This document shows positions 11,213 to 22,313 of a DNA stretch of 64,000 nt, one piece after another. The stretch's first letter is position 1. Each line of letters begins with the position of its first letter. The stretch spans positions 806,001 to 870,000 of the forward strand of contig NC_031674.1 of NCBI RefSeq assembly GCF_001640025.1, in the 5' to 3' direction. The notes below the pieces were generated by a model. The model ran no database searches. It was given only the letters and a program-made list of their open reading frames with translations, and was not told the DNA's origin. The position numbers and the translations under genes are program-made. This stretch comes from Sugiyamaella lignohabitans. Its lineage: Eukaryota > Ascomycota > Dipodascomycetes > Dipodascales > Trichomonascaceae.

Positions 11213-11349
11213 GCCTCCGGCGGCTGGGGCTTCGCCCCAGACCCCGCAGCTCCTCTCGCTTCGCTCGAGTCGTTAACATCTACGGTCCCAGCAATCTCCT
11301 GCTTCGCAGGAGCTACGGGGTCTGGGGCGGAGCCCCAGCCGCCGGAGGC
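11213..11349 (+). repeat. GC module R4, full element between MIC60 and TRF4
   Basis: The order is tail B, core, tail A, with arm loops TTC and GGA. It lies 46 bp after the MIC60 stop and 37 bp from the TRF4 stop. Confidence 0.95.
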
Positions 11350-11386
11350 CGGTCTGTTCGAGTCGGTAGTTGGGTCATGCATGCTA

Positions 11387-13852
11387 TTATGTTATGGTAG
11401 GAGCGCCTTTGCTGAGCCAGTAGTCTCGTTTCTGTGCTTTATCGATGACAGAAGACGACCGGCTGTCTTCGGCAGAGCTGGCATCGTCGTCCGAGAGAAT
11501 CGTGATCGGAGACTTCGACGAAGCGCCTCGTTGGGTAGGGGAAGTGTGTCTGGTTCCGTCGTTGGGTCGTTCGGCGTTCGAATCAGAGTCGGAATCCGAG
11601 ATGTTATAGTATTCTACTGCCGCTGGTCTGGTCGCTCGTTTGTCTCCATCGTGTTCGGCTGTTGACGGTGATTTCCTTTCGGGCTTGGATTTTGGTGAGT
11701 TTGGTTTGGGTCGTGACGGTGGACTAGCTAACTTCTGATTGGGTCGTGAGTTACTTTGTTTTTTGTAGATGTCTCCGATAACATCTTGCTGCTCGCCGTC
11801 GTTTCCGTCGACATCAGCATCGCTTTCGTCCTCCTCAAAGTCACTAGGGACAATGATATCATCGTTGGTGTCGTTTTCGGTACCGTTGAAACTCGTGTAG
11901 TTTTCAATACTCAGCTCGTACTCGCTCTGCACCTCAGATCTCGAGTCTAAGAAATCTCTCTCAGGCCCACGGAATTTGATCACGTTGCCCAGAATCGACT
12001 TGCCCAAACGATCGCTGAATGACAGGTACTCCAACTCATAACATCGAGCCACCAGCAAGTCAAATGCGCCCGAAAATGCCTTCTTAATACCACGAATATT
12101 GAACGTGCCCCGGCTGAGATTGTTTGTCTCATCACTAGGATCTTGAATAGCCAACATGAATTTCCTGGGGTTATCAAGATCGGGGTTTTGGTCCTTTCTT
12201 AGGTATGGCATGTCTCCTCTAACCGAGAGTGCTATCGAGTCGTAGTTGAAGTTTCTGCCATAAAGCTCGAAAAATTCTATAAGAAGAACACCCAAATTGT
12301 GCATGGGATCAATTGCTCCACTAGACACTTTTGGGTGGTTCTTGAGAAATGACACAATCAGACAAATGACACTGAATCCTCCTAAACCACCGCTGTGAAC
12401 TTCATTCATCTTACGGCGAGCCAGAAAATGCTTGATAATGATGGCAAAAAATCTAATACATGGATATTCTGCAGTCCATTTACGAATTATTTGAACAGCC
12501 TCAACACCATTGCGTCGTTCAAACGAGATATCAATATGGATATTGCTGGTCTTTTCCACGAACTTGATAATCGGAACGCGAGCCTTGGCAACGACCACTA
12601 GGCTATTAGCAATGCCAGTAGCCTTCAATTTAGATGACAACTTGTATAGATGTGCTCTGGTATCATAGGAGCCTGATTTCGATAATACCACCATATCGAT
12701 ATCGGATCCAGGAAGGTATAAGTCGGTAGCAAAAGAACCGAATACATGTATGTCAGCATCTGACCACAGATCCTTGACTATACCACGGATTCTTTTGACA
12801 GCATTATTTCTGGCAATAATCTCTGCCGCTGATGGTGACATGTATGATACAAAATCTTTGATTTCCAAAGTCAGCCAATCGGAAATCTCTTGCTCTTGAG
12901 AATGATCATGATTAACTACCCAAGGGAATTCGGATAAGACATTGATTCTCTTTGATGCTTTCTCATCCTCGTCTTCGGGGTTGAATTTACGTTTCCGAGA
13001 TGTTCTTGAAGTTGATGTTGTCATAATACTGACATTAACAGCGTTATCCTCTTGATCGTCGTCTTCATCTTCACTTAGAAACATAGACATTTCGTCTTCA
13101 AACGCTTTGAAGGTGTTTGTATGAATAGATTCCGCAACATCCGAGAGATCAGAGTCAAAAGCGATGAATCCAGAATCTTCGTTATCATCGTTGGTATTAA
13201 TATCAGCATCCATAACAGCGTCATCATGATCAACACCACTGGCCGCTACATTGCTGATATAGTCATTTGCTATAGCATCCATTGATGCACGTCTCTTTTT
13301 CCCACCTCTTGAACCTCGTTGACGCTTTTTGAACTTTTCTATAACGTTACCCATGCCATCAACAATCTTGTCGATACCAGACTTTTTCGACATCTCAGAT
13401 TCAGTCCCTATTGATTTAGAGGGCTTTAGTTGATGTGAATAATTGTCGTGATTCTTTTCAGATGCATGAATTTGACCATTGACTCCACTTGTAGTCTGAT
13501 TCCTCAACTGATTCTCGCTCATTTTCTTAGACAGATTCGGTTGGCTCTTGGCTTGGTTCTTTGGCTTTTTCTCGGGTGGTTGATTTTTGGGCTGGTTCTT
13601 CTTGGGTTTATTCTTGGCCTTGCTTTTAGGTTGGTTGCCAGCTTGATCCTTCGAATCGCCTTTTGGGCCTTTGGGAAGCTTATTCAAAAGTTTTTTGAGA
13701 CCCTTTTGAGGTTGATTGTTGGATCCAACATCGGCTGTCCCTTTTTCAACCGCCGCCACATACGCCGAGGGGCCTACTGGAAGACCATTGAGAGATCCAC
13801 TAGAAGCCTGCGATGCTAGCTGTGGTGATGACTTCTTGGCTTTAGAACCCAT
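11387..13852 (-). CDS. Trf4/Pap2-type non-canonical poly(A) polymerase
   Basis: The 821-residue protein starts at the ATG at 13852; the frame extends 18 codons upstream but without an ATG. Residues 1-320 are disordered, with a Lys/Pro/Asn/Gln-rich tract and acidic stretches. The nucleotidyltransferase core begins FPWVVNHDHSQEQEISDWL. It has GSFATDLYLPGSDIDMVV, which carries two catalytic Asp, and NIHIDISFERRNG, which carries the third. The PAP-associated domain follows (NLGVLLIEFFELYGRNFNY). The C-terminal 250 residues are Ser/Asp-rich. In TRAMP, Trf4/5 adds short A tails to nuclear RNAs for exosome decay. The N-terminal extension is longer than in Saccharomyces Trf4 (584 residues). Confidence 0.92.
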   Translation of the reverse strand: MGSKAKKSSPQLASQASSGSLNGLPVGPSAYVAAVEKGTADVGSNNQPQKGLKKLLNKLPKGPKGDSKDQAGNQPKSKAKNKPKKNQPKNQPPEKKPKNQAKSQPNLSKKMSENQLRNQTTSGVNGQIHASEKNHDNYSHQLKPSKSIGTESEMSKKSGIDKIVDGMGNVIEKFKKRQRGSRGGKKRRASMDAIANDYISNVAASGVDHDDAVMDADINTNDDNEDSGFIAFDSDLSDVAESIHTNTFKAFEDEMSMFLSEDEDDDQEDNAVNVSIMTTSTSRTSRKRKFNPEDEDEKASKRINVLSEFPWVVNHDHSQEQEISDWLTLEIKDFVSYMSPSAAEIIARNNAVKRIRGIVKDLWSDADIHVFGSFATDLYLPGSDIDMVVLSKSGSYDTRAHLYKLSSKLKATGIANSLVVVAKARVPIIKFVEKTSNIHIDISFERRNGVEAVQIIRKWTAEYPCIRFFAIIIKHFLARRKMNEVHSGGLGGFSVICLIVSFLKNHPKVSSGAIDPMHNLGVLLIEFFELYGRNFNYDSIALSVRGDMPYLRKDQNPDLDNPRKFMLAIQDPSDETNNLSRGTFNIRGIKKAFSGAFDLLVARCYELEYLSFSDRLGKSILGNVIKFRGPERDFLDSRSEVQSEYELSIENYTSFNGTENDTNDDIIVPSDFEEDESDADVDGNDGEQQDVIGDIYKKQSNSRPNQKLASPPSRPKPNSPKSKPERKSPSTAEHDGDKRATRPAAVEYYNISDSDSDSNAERPNDGTRHTSPTQRGASSKSPITILSDDDASSAEDSRSSSVIDKAQKRDYWLSKGAPTIT

Positions 13853-14975
13853 GTGTTGTGTTATAATGAGATGTGCGAGTGGCAGATGATGTACAAAATA
13901 GACCAATTAGTGTGTGTATAAGTACCAAGAAAAAAGACGATGCAAATTAAGTGTGAATAATAGAAATGCTTCACAACAAGTCCAGTTGTAAAGATTAATT
14001 ACCGTGTATGTTAGCAGGGATTGAAATAAATAAAATAATCAAGGTACCACGGGATGCCTCAAGTGGATCTGACGAATAAAAAAAAGTTATGCGAAAGACA
14101 GATAAATATGGGACCAATAAACAAAAGAAGTCCTCAGAAACCAGTTCACTGAAAGAAATATAAATACAACACTGGTCGGACTTTATCCAGGTTTTCAACA
14201 GTGAACCAATATAATTTAATGATACAGTCCCAGTAATTATTTCACGTCATGAATCAAATACGGCTGAAAAAAATCCAAAATGCAACTGCACGGCTTAGAT
14301 CGGAGAATTACAGTGACTCAAAGTCTCCGTCTCCAAATCTCCACACCCTCCACTTGACTTTTCCGCCTTTTTCATGATTTTATCATTCAATTTCAGTAGC
14401 GAGTATAAACCAGAGACCAAGAAAAGGAACTGGTTTTATAACCCAAGTAAACTGGACACCCCACGCCCGACTCGAGCGCAGCGAGAGGAGCAACGGGGTC
14501 TGGGGCGGAGCCCCAGCCGCCGGAGGCAAAAAACAGCCAAAACAATTGACCCCAAAAAAGTGGATCAATAGGAAGAATAATAATATAGAAATAACTGATT
14601 ATGTAAGGGATCATAAGCAGAGCATCGGGCCCTGCAGCAGCAACAGATAAATAAATAAAGCCATGCAGGACAATAGTGGGGTGGATTTAAGATCAGCGTT
14701 CGGTTGGACAGGTTACCAGATTCGCCAATAAATAATATTTTGTATCAAGTGGATTCAGGTGAGCAATTGAAAGCACCCACTTGGACTGACATCCGTCGCA
14801 TGGCTCTACGAAATAAACACAAAAGAATCAGATCAAAGAGGAAGAAGTAAACAAAATCAGAAGCATAAAACTATCAGAGACTCAAATCAGGACACAAAAT
14901 CACGTCCGGTATTTAGGTACGACAGTTGTCGGAACACATCCATTCCAGTTCATTGTTTGCTCGACCTAGCTCGCC
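13853..14975. promoter_or_regulatory. Divergent region TRF4/IKS1
   Basis: This 1.1-kb AT-rich spacer separates two divergent starts. Apart from solo module R5 at 14468-14527 I see no coding frame, tRNA or named regulatory motif. Confidence 0.6.
14468..14527 (-). repeat. GC module R5, solo 60-bp unit
   Basis: A B-type unit in right-arm orientation with a GCGCAGC variant of the tail loop. It lies far from both flanking starts (about 450 bp before IKS1). Confidence 0.95.
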
Positions 14976-17359
14976 ATGTCTTTGGTTCCATTCAATAATG
15001 GCAATAATCAGTGGGATGTGGTTCTTCAAGACAATTCGAGACGAGCAGTGGTTTTGTACGACCGGAGTTCGCATCGTATGACTGTCGTGAACAATGCAAG
15101 AGTGCTCAGTACAATAGAAAGAGTGGACAGTACGAACCATGGCGAACGATGTCTAAGTTGTGGTCAAATGATTCCGCCACAAAATAGACGTTCCGGCATT
15201 GGACCAGAACCTAGTCATACACATTATAACCCGGATCCCGACGAGTCTGGCATGAACGCCACGCCATTCCGGCAATTCACTCGGGATGCAAACTACTTCC
15301 AACTGCTAGAATATCGTAACGAGAACGAACCAGACACTCCACGACCGTCGTCTCCAGTGGTGTTTCCACTCGACACGCCGCCGCGGCGAACCCAGTCGCC
15401 GTCAGTGACCCCGGTGCCCGAACGGCGGCCGTCGTCTGGCATCTCGGACAGTGCGTTCAGTCCGGGCTATTTTGACAAGTAAGTGGGAATTTGAGAGATA
15501 TGAGCCTGCTGGGGCTCTGCCCCAGACCCCGTGGCTCCTCTCGCTTCGCTCGAGTCGGGCGTCGACGGTCTCAGCAACTCCTGCCAAGCAGGAGCAACGG
15601 GGTCTGGGGCAGCGCCCCAGCCGCCGGAAGCAGTACTAACGGTAGCGATAGGTTCTTTATTTCAAGTGCTTTGCTAGGAAGAGGTAGTAGAGGAGCCGTT
15701 TATTTAGTGGAGCACGTTTTAGACGGGTTTTCTTTGGGGTTTTTTGCTTTGAAGAAGGTGGCAGTAGGCGACGACCATGCGTGGTTGGAAAAGGTGCTGT
15801 CCGAGGTGAATCTTTTGAGGATGCTGTCACATCCGAATCTGGTGAGGTATAATCATGTGTGGCTCGAGGTGAGCTCGCTGTCGAGTTTTGGGCCGCTGGT
15901 GCCGTGTGCTTATATTCTACAGGAGTACTGTAATGGCGGGACTCTCGAGGAGTATATGATGAAAGGACGGTATAAACCAGGCACTGATGGAGAAAGCGAT
16001 ATTATTCCGCAGTTTCAGCGAGATCCGAATGACAGAACGTGGACCAAGAATGATATTAAGGCCAAACGTGATAGAATCAGACGGCGTATGTCACAGCAGG
16101 GCGCGGATGGTCAGGGTTATACTGATTTTAGCGGTAGAAATGGAGGGTCTATGAGTGCTGTAGTAGACGATAATGACGACGAATATGTTGCTGAATTGAC
16201 TATTGAAGAGATTATATCGTTCATGACAGATATTGTAATGGGCGTGAAGTATTTACATCAGAACCAGATCATCCATCGGGATCTGAAACCGAGCAATTGT
16301 CTGTTGTGTCGAATTCCCGGCCAGAGCTTGCCGACTGTTCTTGTCAGTGATTTTGGTGAAGGACAGATTGAAGGGTTAAATCGAATGGGCAGTGGAAGTA
16401 CTGGTACTTTGGAGTACACAGCACCTGAGCTTGTTCAGACAGTTAGTGGACGGTTTGTTGCCCAGTTTTCTAAGAAAACCGACGTGTTTTCACTAGGAAT
16501 GATTCTACATTATCTGTGTTTCTCAAGATTGCCATATTCAAATGTGTGGCAAGAACGAGGTGATCTTGAAGCGCTTACTGGAGAAGTCCGGCAGTTTGGG
16601 GGGTTCGATATCAACATCAGTAATAGTAAACTTCACCGTACAGACCTGGATCCTCAACTTCTTGCTCTTGTGGACGCCATGGTCTCGATAGATCCCGACA
16701 GAAGACCTACTGCTGACCAAGTGCTGTTCATACTGGGACAAGTAAATGAACGATATCGACAGCAGCAATTCCACCAAGCACAAACCACTGCCATGTCCAC
16801 TGCCTCACAAACATCACCACCACCCGCATCATCAACATCAGGAACATCAACAGCAGCAGCAACAACAACAGCAGTTCCAGAAATAACTACCAACACAACT
16901 GCTACATCCACATCTACAGCTCTACCTATAAACAGCACAACAGCCACACTGAGAATATCTGATACGTCGAGTTCACTTATGTCTCCTACACTGTCTCCAT
17001 CAATTAACACACCAGCGACGTCATCATTCGACATGAGCAGTTCACTCAGCTCGTCGCTCGTCCCCACTGTAATATATTCACCCGACCACCAGCGACCCAA
17101 CATGCTCCTTCGCTACCTACCAACCTGGATCCAACGACTCGCGATCAGAAACCGTCGTTCACCCCGCCAACTAACATCCAGCCTTCTCCTCACCAAAGGA
17201 ACACTCCTGCTCATAAAACTGGCCACGATCTACAAACTGGCACCCTCGCCATACACACAAGCAATTTACATGCTCCTCGGAGTCGAGCTGGCCACACTCT
17301 CCATCCCCGTCTCCATCGGACTCTTTCTCGCCCATCTCGTCCTGTACTCACTAGCATGA
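14976..17359 (+). CDS. Iks1-type serine/threonine protein kinase
   Basis: Exons are 14976-15478 and 15646-17359, giving 738 residues. The start MSLVPFNNG and the CLSCGQMIPP zinc-ribbon-like motif match the Iks1 N-terminus. The joint across the intron reads GYFDNDRFFISSALLGRGSRG, restoring the kinase glycine loop. Other motifs are FALKKVAVGDD (ATP-binding Lys), IIHRDLKPSN (catalytic loop), VSDFGEGQI (metal-binding Asp) and GTLEYTAPE. Residues about 590-650 are Ser/Thr-rich, and the C-terminus has hydrophobic helices that may anchor it to a membrane. The physiological substrate of Iks1 is unknown. Splicing rests on the kinase motif and on GTAAGT/TACTAAC signals, so it is secure. Confidence 0.92.
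15479..15645 (+). other. IKS1 intron, 167 nt, mostly a GC module
   Basis: Donor GTAAGT; branch and acceptor TACTAACGGTAG. The full element R6 occupies 15504-15631, leaving 25 bases before it and 14 after it, which contain little beyond the splice signals. Translating through the intron in frame would insert the module's Pro/Ala/Gly-rich peptide into the kinase. Confidence 0.92.
15504..15631 (+). repeat. GC module R6, full element inside IKS1 intron
   Basis: The order is tail B, core (CGTCGACGGTCTCAGCAA), tail A. The left terminus has lost seven bases (GCCTGCTGGGGC) and the A-tail loop is altered (CTGCCAAGCAG). The right terminus reads CCGGAAGC. Confidence 0.95.
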
Positions 17360-17379
17360 ACCTCCGGGGTGGCCCACCA

Positions 17380-17513
17380 GCCTCCGGCGGCTGGGGCTCT
17401 GCCCCAGACCCTGTAGCTCCTGCTTCGCAGGAGTTGCTGGCACCGTCGACGCCCGACTCGAGCGAAGCGAGAGGAGCAGCGGGGTCTGGGGCGGAGCCCC
17501 AGCCGCCGGAGGC
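17380..17513 (-). repeat. GC module R7, full element between IKS1 and VPS21
   Basis: The order is tail A, core, tail B. It starts only 20 bp after the IKS1 stop. The inverted repeat continues beyond the usual ends: CCTCCGGGGTGG on the left answers CCACCCGGAGG on the right. Confidence 0.95.
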
Positions 17514-17598
17514 ACACCACCCACCCGGAGGTGATATATTCAAATACTATTAGCGAACACAAAAGATATATAAATTAAGAATGCAGGAGACGACTGGT

Positions 17599-18246
17599 CT
17601 AACAGTTGCAGGCGCCAGCACCGTTGGCACCGGACGGTTGGCGAGCCGAGCGTGAGAGGTCGACGCCCTTGGGGCCCGAGGGTCGGGTGGATCTGTTGAG
17701 AACCGATTCGATGGGCAGTTTCTTGGCAATAGCCGTGAACAGCTCCGTGACGTTCTCGCCGGTCTTGGCCGAGGTCTCGAAAAACAGCAGACCTGCTTCT
17801 TTGGCATATGCTTCAGCCACTGAAGTGTCGACGTCTCGAGATTCTTGTAAATCGAATTTGTTTCCTGCAAGGGCAATGATGATATTTTCATTGGCCTGGT
17901 GTTGCAACTCCTTGACCCAAGCCTTCGCTCGGGTCAGCGACGCCGATTGTGTAATATCGTAGACGACTACCGCACAGTTGGCATTGCGGTAGTACATTGG
18001 AGCCAGTGATTTATAACGCTCTTGGCCAGCAGTGTCCCAGATCTCGAACTTGACAATGGTGTTGGGGTCCACTTGAACAGTCTGGGTCAAGAAAGCAGCT
18101 CCAATGGTCGACTCTCGGAAATCGTCAAACTGATCTTTGGCAAATCGGTTCACTAAAGAACTCTTTCCTACAGCTGATTCGCCCAACAAAACCAGTTTGA
18201 ACTGCGCAAACCGCGGAGATGATGTCGATGTTCTAGGGGTAGACAT
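17599..18246 (-). CDS. Vps21/Ypt5-type Rab5 GTPase
   Basis: The protein has 215 residues from the ATG at 18246; the frame runs further upstream but without an ATG. All GTPase motifs are present: GESAVGKSS (P-loop), the STIGAAF effector region typical of Rab5, WDTAGQE, GNKFD and ETSAKT. The C-terminus Ala-Cys-Asn-Cys is a CXC double-geranylgeranylation signal. Rab5 proteins control fusion of endocytic and vacuole-bound vesicles at early endosomes. Vps21, Ypt52 and Ypt53 are paralogues in Saccharomyces; which one this corresponds to cannot be decided from sequence by eye. Confidence 0.93.
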   Translation of the reverse strand: MSTPRTSTSSPRFAQFKLVLLGESAVGKSSLVNRFAKDQFDDFRESTIGAAFLTQTVQVDPNTIVKFEIWDTAGQERYKSLAPMYYRNANCAVVVYDITQSASLTRAKAWVKELQHQANENIIIALAGNKFDLQESRDVDTSVAEAYAKEAGLLFFETSAKTGENVTELFTAIAKKLPIESVLNRSTRPSGPKGVDLSRSARQPSGANGAGACNC

Positions 18247-19053
18247 GTCTATGGCTGTGGCTGTGGCTGTCGATGTTGATGTTGATAATTCTGTGAGCAA
18301 TCTGAACTCACTTAATAACTAGTGAATGTGAAAATAAACCGGATGATGTATAGTAACAGTTTGGCAATCGACTGAGGAAGTTCCTGGCCTGCTGTTCAAA
18401 CTTCGGATAAAGAAAATATTCCCTCAGAACAAAAGAGGCAAAAATAGAGAAAACGACAGTGGATCTGGCTATAAAACTAGACAGATGATTCTAGTTTCTG
18501 TTTCAGTTCTAGAGTCTAATATCGATTGTCGAGATAAGAAAGCTACTGACTAGTCGGTTTGTTGATGTTGATTGCTGGGAACAAGGTGTGAGGATCGCTA
18601 GGGGTCTGCACTGGTGTGATCTCTCTCTCCTATCAAGTCAATCGTCGTCTGTAAACGCTATCGTCGTCAAAAAGAACAATCTTCTTGAATGAAAATATTC
18701 GGTTGGCACTTCTCCTCTACCGAACAAAGTAGATCGTTGAGATAAATTATCAGTCGAGTCGGATTCTCGCTGCTGATGCTTGCTTGTTATCAGAAATGGC
18801 TGGTTCCTGATATACGCAATCTGTTGAGACCGTCACCCACTTCTAATTTAGGGTTCAGGGTACACGCATGCGCGGCGCTACCGTCCAGTTATCAGCAGCC
18901 CTCTCCTCCCCTGGCCCCTCCCTCACCAACGGCAACGGGTCCCTATCCCAAACCAGACCTCAACCAGCTCCACTGCTCCACTGGGGGTCTGTTCTCCTTC
19001 TATCGGACCATTGGGCCACGTTCTGGGGTGACATTTCGCAGGGACGGGGGACT

Positions 19054-19193
19054 GCCTCCGGCGGCTGGGGCTCCGCCCCAGACCCTGGTTGCTCCTGCTT
19101 CGCAGGAGAGATGGCTGGGACCGCAGCGGACAACGACTCGAGCGCAGCGAGAGGAGCAACGGGGTCTGGGGCGGAGCCCCAGCCGCCGGAGGC
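19054..19193 (-). repeat. GC module R8, full element
   Basis: The order is tail A, core, tail B. The left arm carries CCTGGTTGCTCC in place of the commoner CCCCGTGGCTCC. It is 807 bp upstream of the VPS21 start and not close to a stop codon. Confidence 0.95.
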
Positions 19194-20002
19194 ACAGCCC
19201 ACACCCTAGCCCTTATCGAGATCTTATCAGGGTTTGAAGCAGGGGATCGGCAAGATGGCCGTTGGAAACCGTTGTTGACAGGACAGTTGTGACAAGAGCG
19301 GAGATTAGACTTGCTTAATGTGGTTAGTTTGTTGAAAGGGGGGTCTTGATCGGATTGTTTAGCAGTTGTCTTTCCTAGGCTAATTAGCTACACTTGTGAG
19401 ATCAGTCATATATGTTCTTTATCTTAACTGCATACGTTGTATTTCCAGCTACAAAACCCGTTCAAAAAGCTCGTCTATTGATATTTCTCACACAATCTAG
19501 AAGAAATGGTCAGTTCTAGTCAATTGAGCGTATTTACCTGCTCCTACTGTTAGATTTACACACTCACAGGAGTGATTTCATCACGGCTGGCACTTTGTAC
19601 CCCATCATCGAGGACTCGGATTTATCCGTGGTTAAGGGTTTAGAACTACTATAAGATAAATTTTTCAGATGATCCGGTTTGACTTCTTTTTCTCTTCTGT
19701 AACCAACAGTCAACCGGTAAGTCCAAGAAATCCATGACATCGCTTCAGAGACAGGTGGGACGTTTAATGATGATTGTTTTCTTCGCATAGTTCAACTGAG
19801 TGTCTCACTGACGAAATACAAACCATCTAAGTCTTTCGCTCCTATCTGAATTACGTCCCCCTGTTTCCCATTCTAGCGACTCTCAACACCCCGTCTGCTA
19901 CTGAATGCTAACAAAAACAGATCTTCTCCAGCATATCTCTGGCTCTGTAGTCTACGTAGTATAATACACTGGAGTGTCGAATCTCATGGGTGGGTGATCT
20001 GT

Positions 20003-20194
20003 CTCTGGCTGACGGGGCTCCGCCCCAGACCGCGCTGCTACTCTTGCTGCGCTCGAGTCGGGCGTCGGGGTTCACTCAGCTTTCAATCTTGGGGGAACAG
20101 CTTCAGCTGGACACCCTAATTCAAACGTGGCACGCCAGGTCGCTCGCGAAGCGAGCACAACGGGGTCTGGGGCAGCGCCCCAGCCGCCGGAGGC
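20003..20194 (+). repeat. GC module R9, diverged full element near TAE1 3' end
   Basis: The left terminus is degraded (GGCTGACGGGGC), while the CGGGGC-TCC-GCCCCAG hairpin survives. The spacer is longer than usual and unrelated in sequence. The right arm has the C-type tail CGCTCGCGAAGCGAGC. It ends 47 bp from the TAE1 stop codon. Confidence 0.85.
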
Positions 20195-20241
20195 ACTCTG
20201 ACACCCTCAAAAAATGACATATAAATAATGGTACACAGGTA

Positions 20242-21015
<774 letters not shown>

Positions 21016-21094
21016 TCATCTCCATCCCCTCTGTCTCGCGCAGATACTTCTCACATACAGCCGTGTAGGGAAAATCCAGGGGGTGGGGGGACGT

Positions 21095-21154
21095 GCCTCC
21101 AGCGGCTGGGGCTCCGCCCCAGACCCCGCTGCTCCTCTCGCTACGCTCGAGTCG
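21095..21154 (+). repeat. GC module R10, solo 60-bp unit
   Basis: B-type unit with GCCTCCAGCGGCTGGGGC at its outer end and CTCTCGCTACGCTCGAG in the tail (loop base changed). It lies 127 bp upstream of the TAE1 start. Confidence 0.95.
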
Positions 21155-21835
21155 TTGCATCTGCAGAGCTGACAACTCGGGGTAGAGGGATTTTGGATGG
21201 GAATTAAGCGGTTTTTTGGACGAGAGAAGGGGTGGGTGGTGATTTTAACGGTGTTCAGGGTTCGCAAGGCAAGACCACACCCACTGGGTATGCTCCTAAC
21301 GGGGGTTGACTGGTTTTGATGCTTTCTCACAATCACTGAGCTAGCTCAATTTTAAATGAGACAACTGATTTTCAAGAATGAAGTCTTAAAGTTTGAAATG
21401 AGCCTGGTTTCAAGGCTTCAGATCATCGGGAAGGCAATTTTCACCGGGGTAAATGAAAAGATCTGCATTGTTATAACCGGGATCGATCCATCGACGCTGT
21501 GAATAACTGTGATAATCGAGCGAGATGTGATGTGTGTGATATTTGACGATGAACCTGACTGGGTAATTAGTGGGGTGATAAACAGATCTGAGCTAAGCTG
21601 ATGGTACTAGCAACTAGCAAGGAAACAAGTCAATTGGAACGATCGTTGCTAATTAGCGATCAAAAGTAAACCGCACTACTGCTCGCAAACGAACAAACGA
21701 GAAGGAAAAAGTATGACCTCTCACTAGAAAAGGGGAAAAAACACATACCCCCACCAAGCCCCCGCCGAGTCCCCTGAAAAAACCCCAAAACCCAAAATTC
21801 CCCTGAAACCCAAAATCGCCGTCCCCCCGACGCCC

Positions 21836-21895
21836 CGACTCATGCGAAGCGAGAGGAGCCACGGGGTCTGGGGCGGAGCCCCAGCCGCCGGAGGC
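21836..21895 (-). repeat. GC module R11, solo 60-bp unit
   Basis: B-type unit in right-arm orientation with one substitution in the tail (CGACTCATGCGAAGCGAG). Confidence 0.95.
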
Positions 21896-22313
21896 ACGAC
21901 CCTCAGCAGCAGTAACAGCTCCCAATAGGACAGAATCCTGCAGAGATAGGAGATAGGCCAAGTTGACTTTTCAGGCTGCAGAGATGTCCCACTCAGGCTG
22001 CAGTTGGGCAGGTGCAGGGCCAAAAAGGCATGGCTGGTCAAGCAGAAATCCAGCAGAAAAAAGTGCTGGGGTATGGGGGCACGGCGCTGGGAGAGGCAGA
22101 CGGGCGGAAAAACCAACGGCCAGGTGGGTTAACAGTTCCAGCCAGCAGCGGCAGAAGCAGCCCTGTGGGTTTTCTGCAACGTTCGCTAAGTCACATTCTG
22201 ATCCAGGAGGACTAGTGCCATTTGAATTTTCTTGTTACTTCTCCACACAGTACATATCTCACTGCAACGCACCGTCGAACCGTTCGTTTTGTGCGCTCTA
22301 GATATTCAAAAAG

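Larger units (their letters stand above)
18247..20241. other. Intergenic 2 kb with two GC modules and unresolved splice-like signals
   Basis: It holds modules R8 and R9. Between them, 19505-19925 has several splice-like motifs: a GGTAAGTCC donor near 19723, and GCTAACAAAAACAG ending at 19920. They could belong to a small spliced or non-coding transcript, but I could not assemble a convincing reading frame. Confidence 0.4.

Noticed and set aside
13853..13906. Start of TRF4 at 13906
   Set aside because: The first codon there is TTG; the first ATG in frame is at 13852. The same applies to apparent starts at 18300 (VPS21), 34085 (permease), 58426 (MFS) and 63942 (CTF4), none of which is ATG.
15484..15645. 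IKS1 as two genes, or a kinase starting with the module peptide
   Set aside because: The Iks1 N-terminus and kinase join perfectly when the GTAAGT to TACTAAC...TAG segment is removed.
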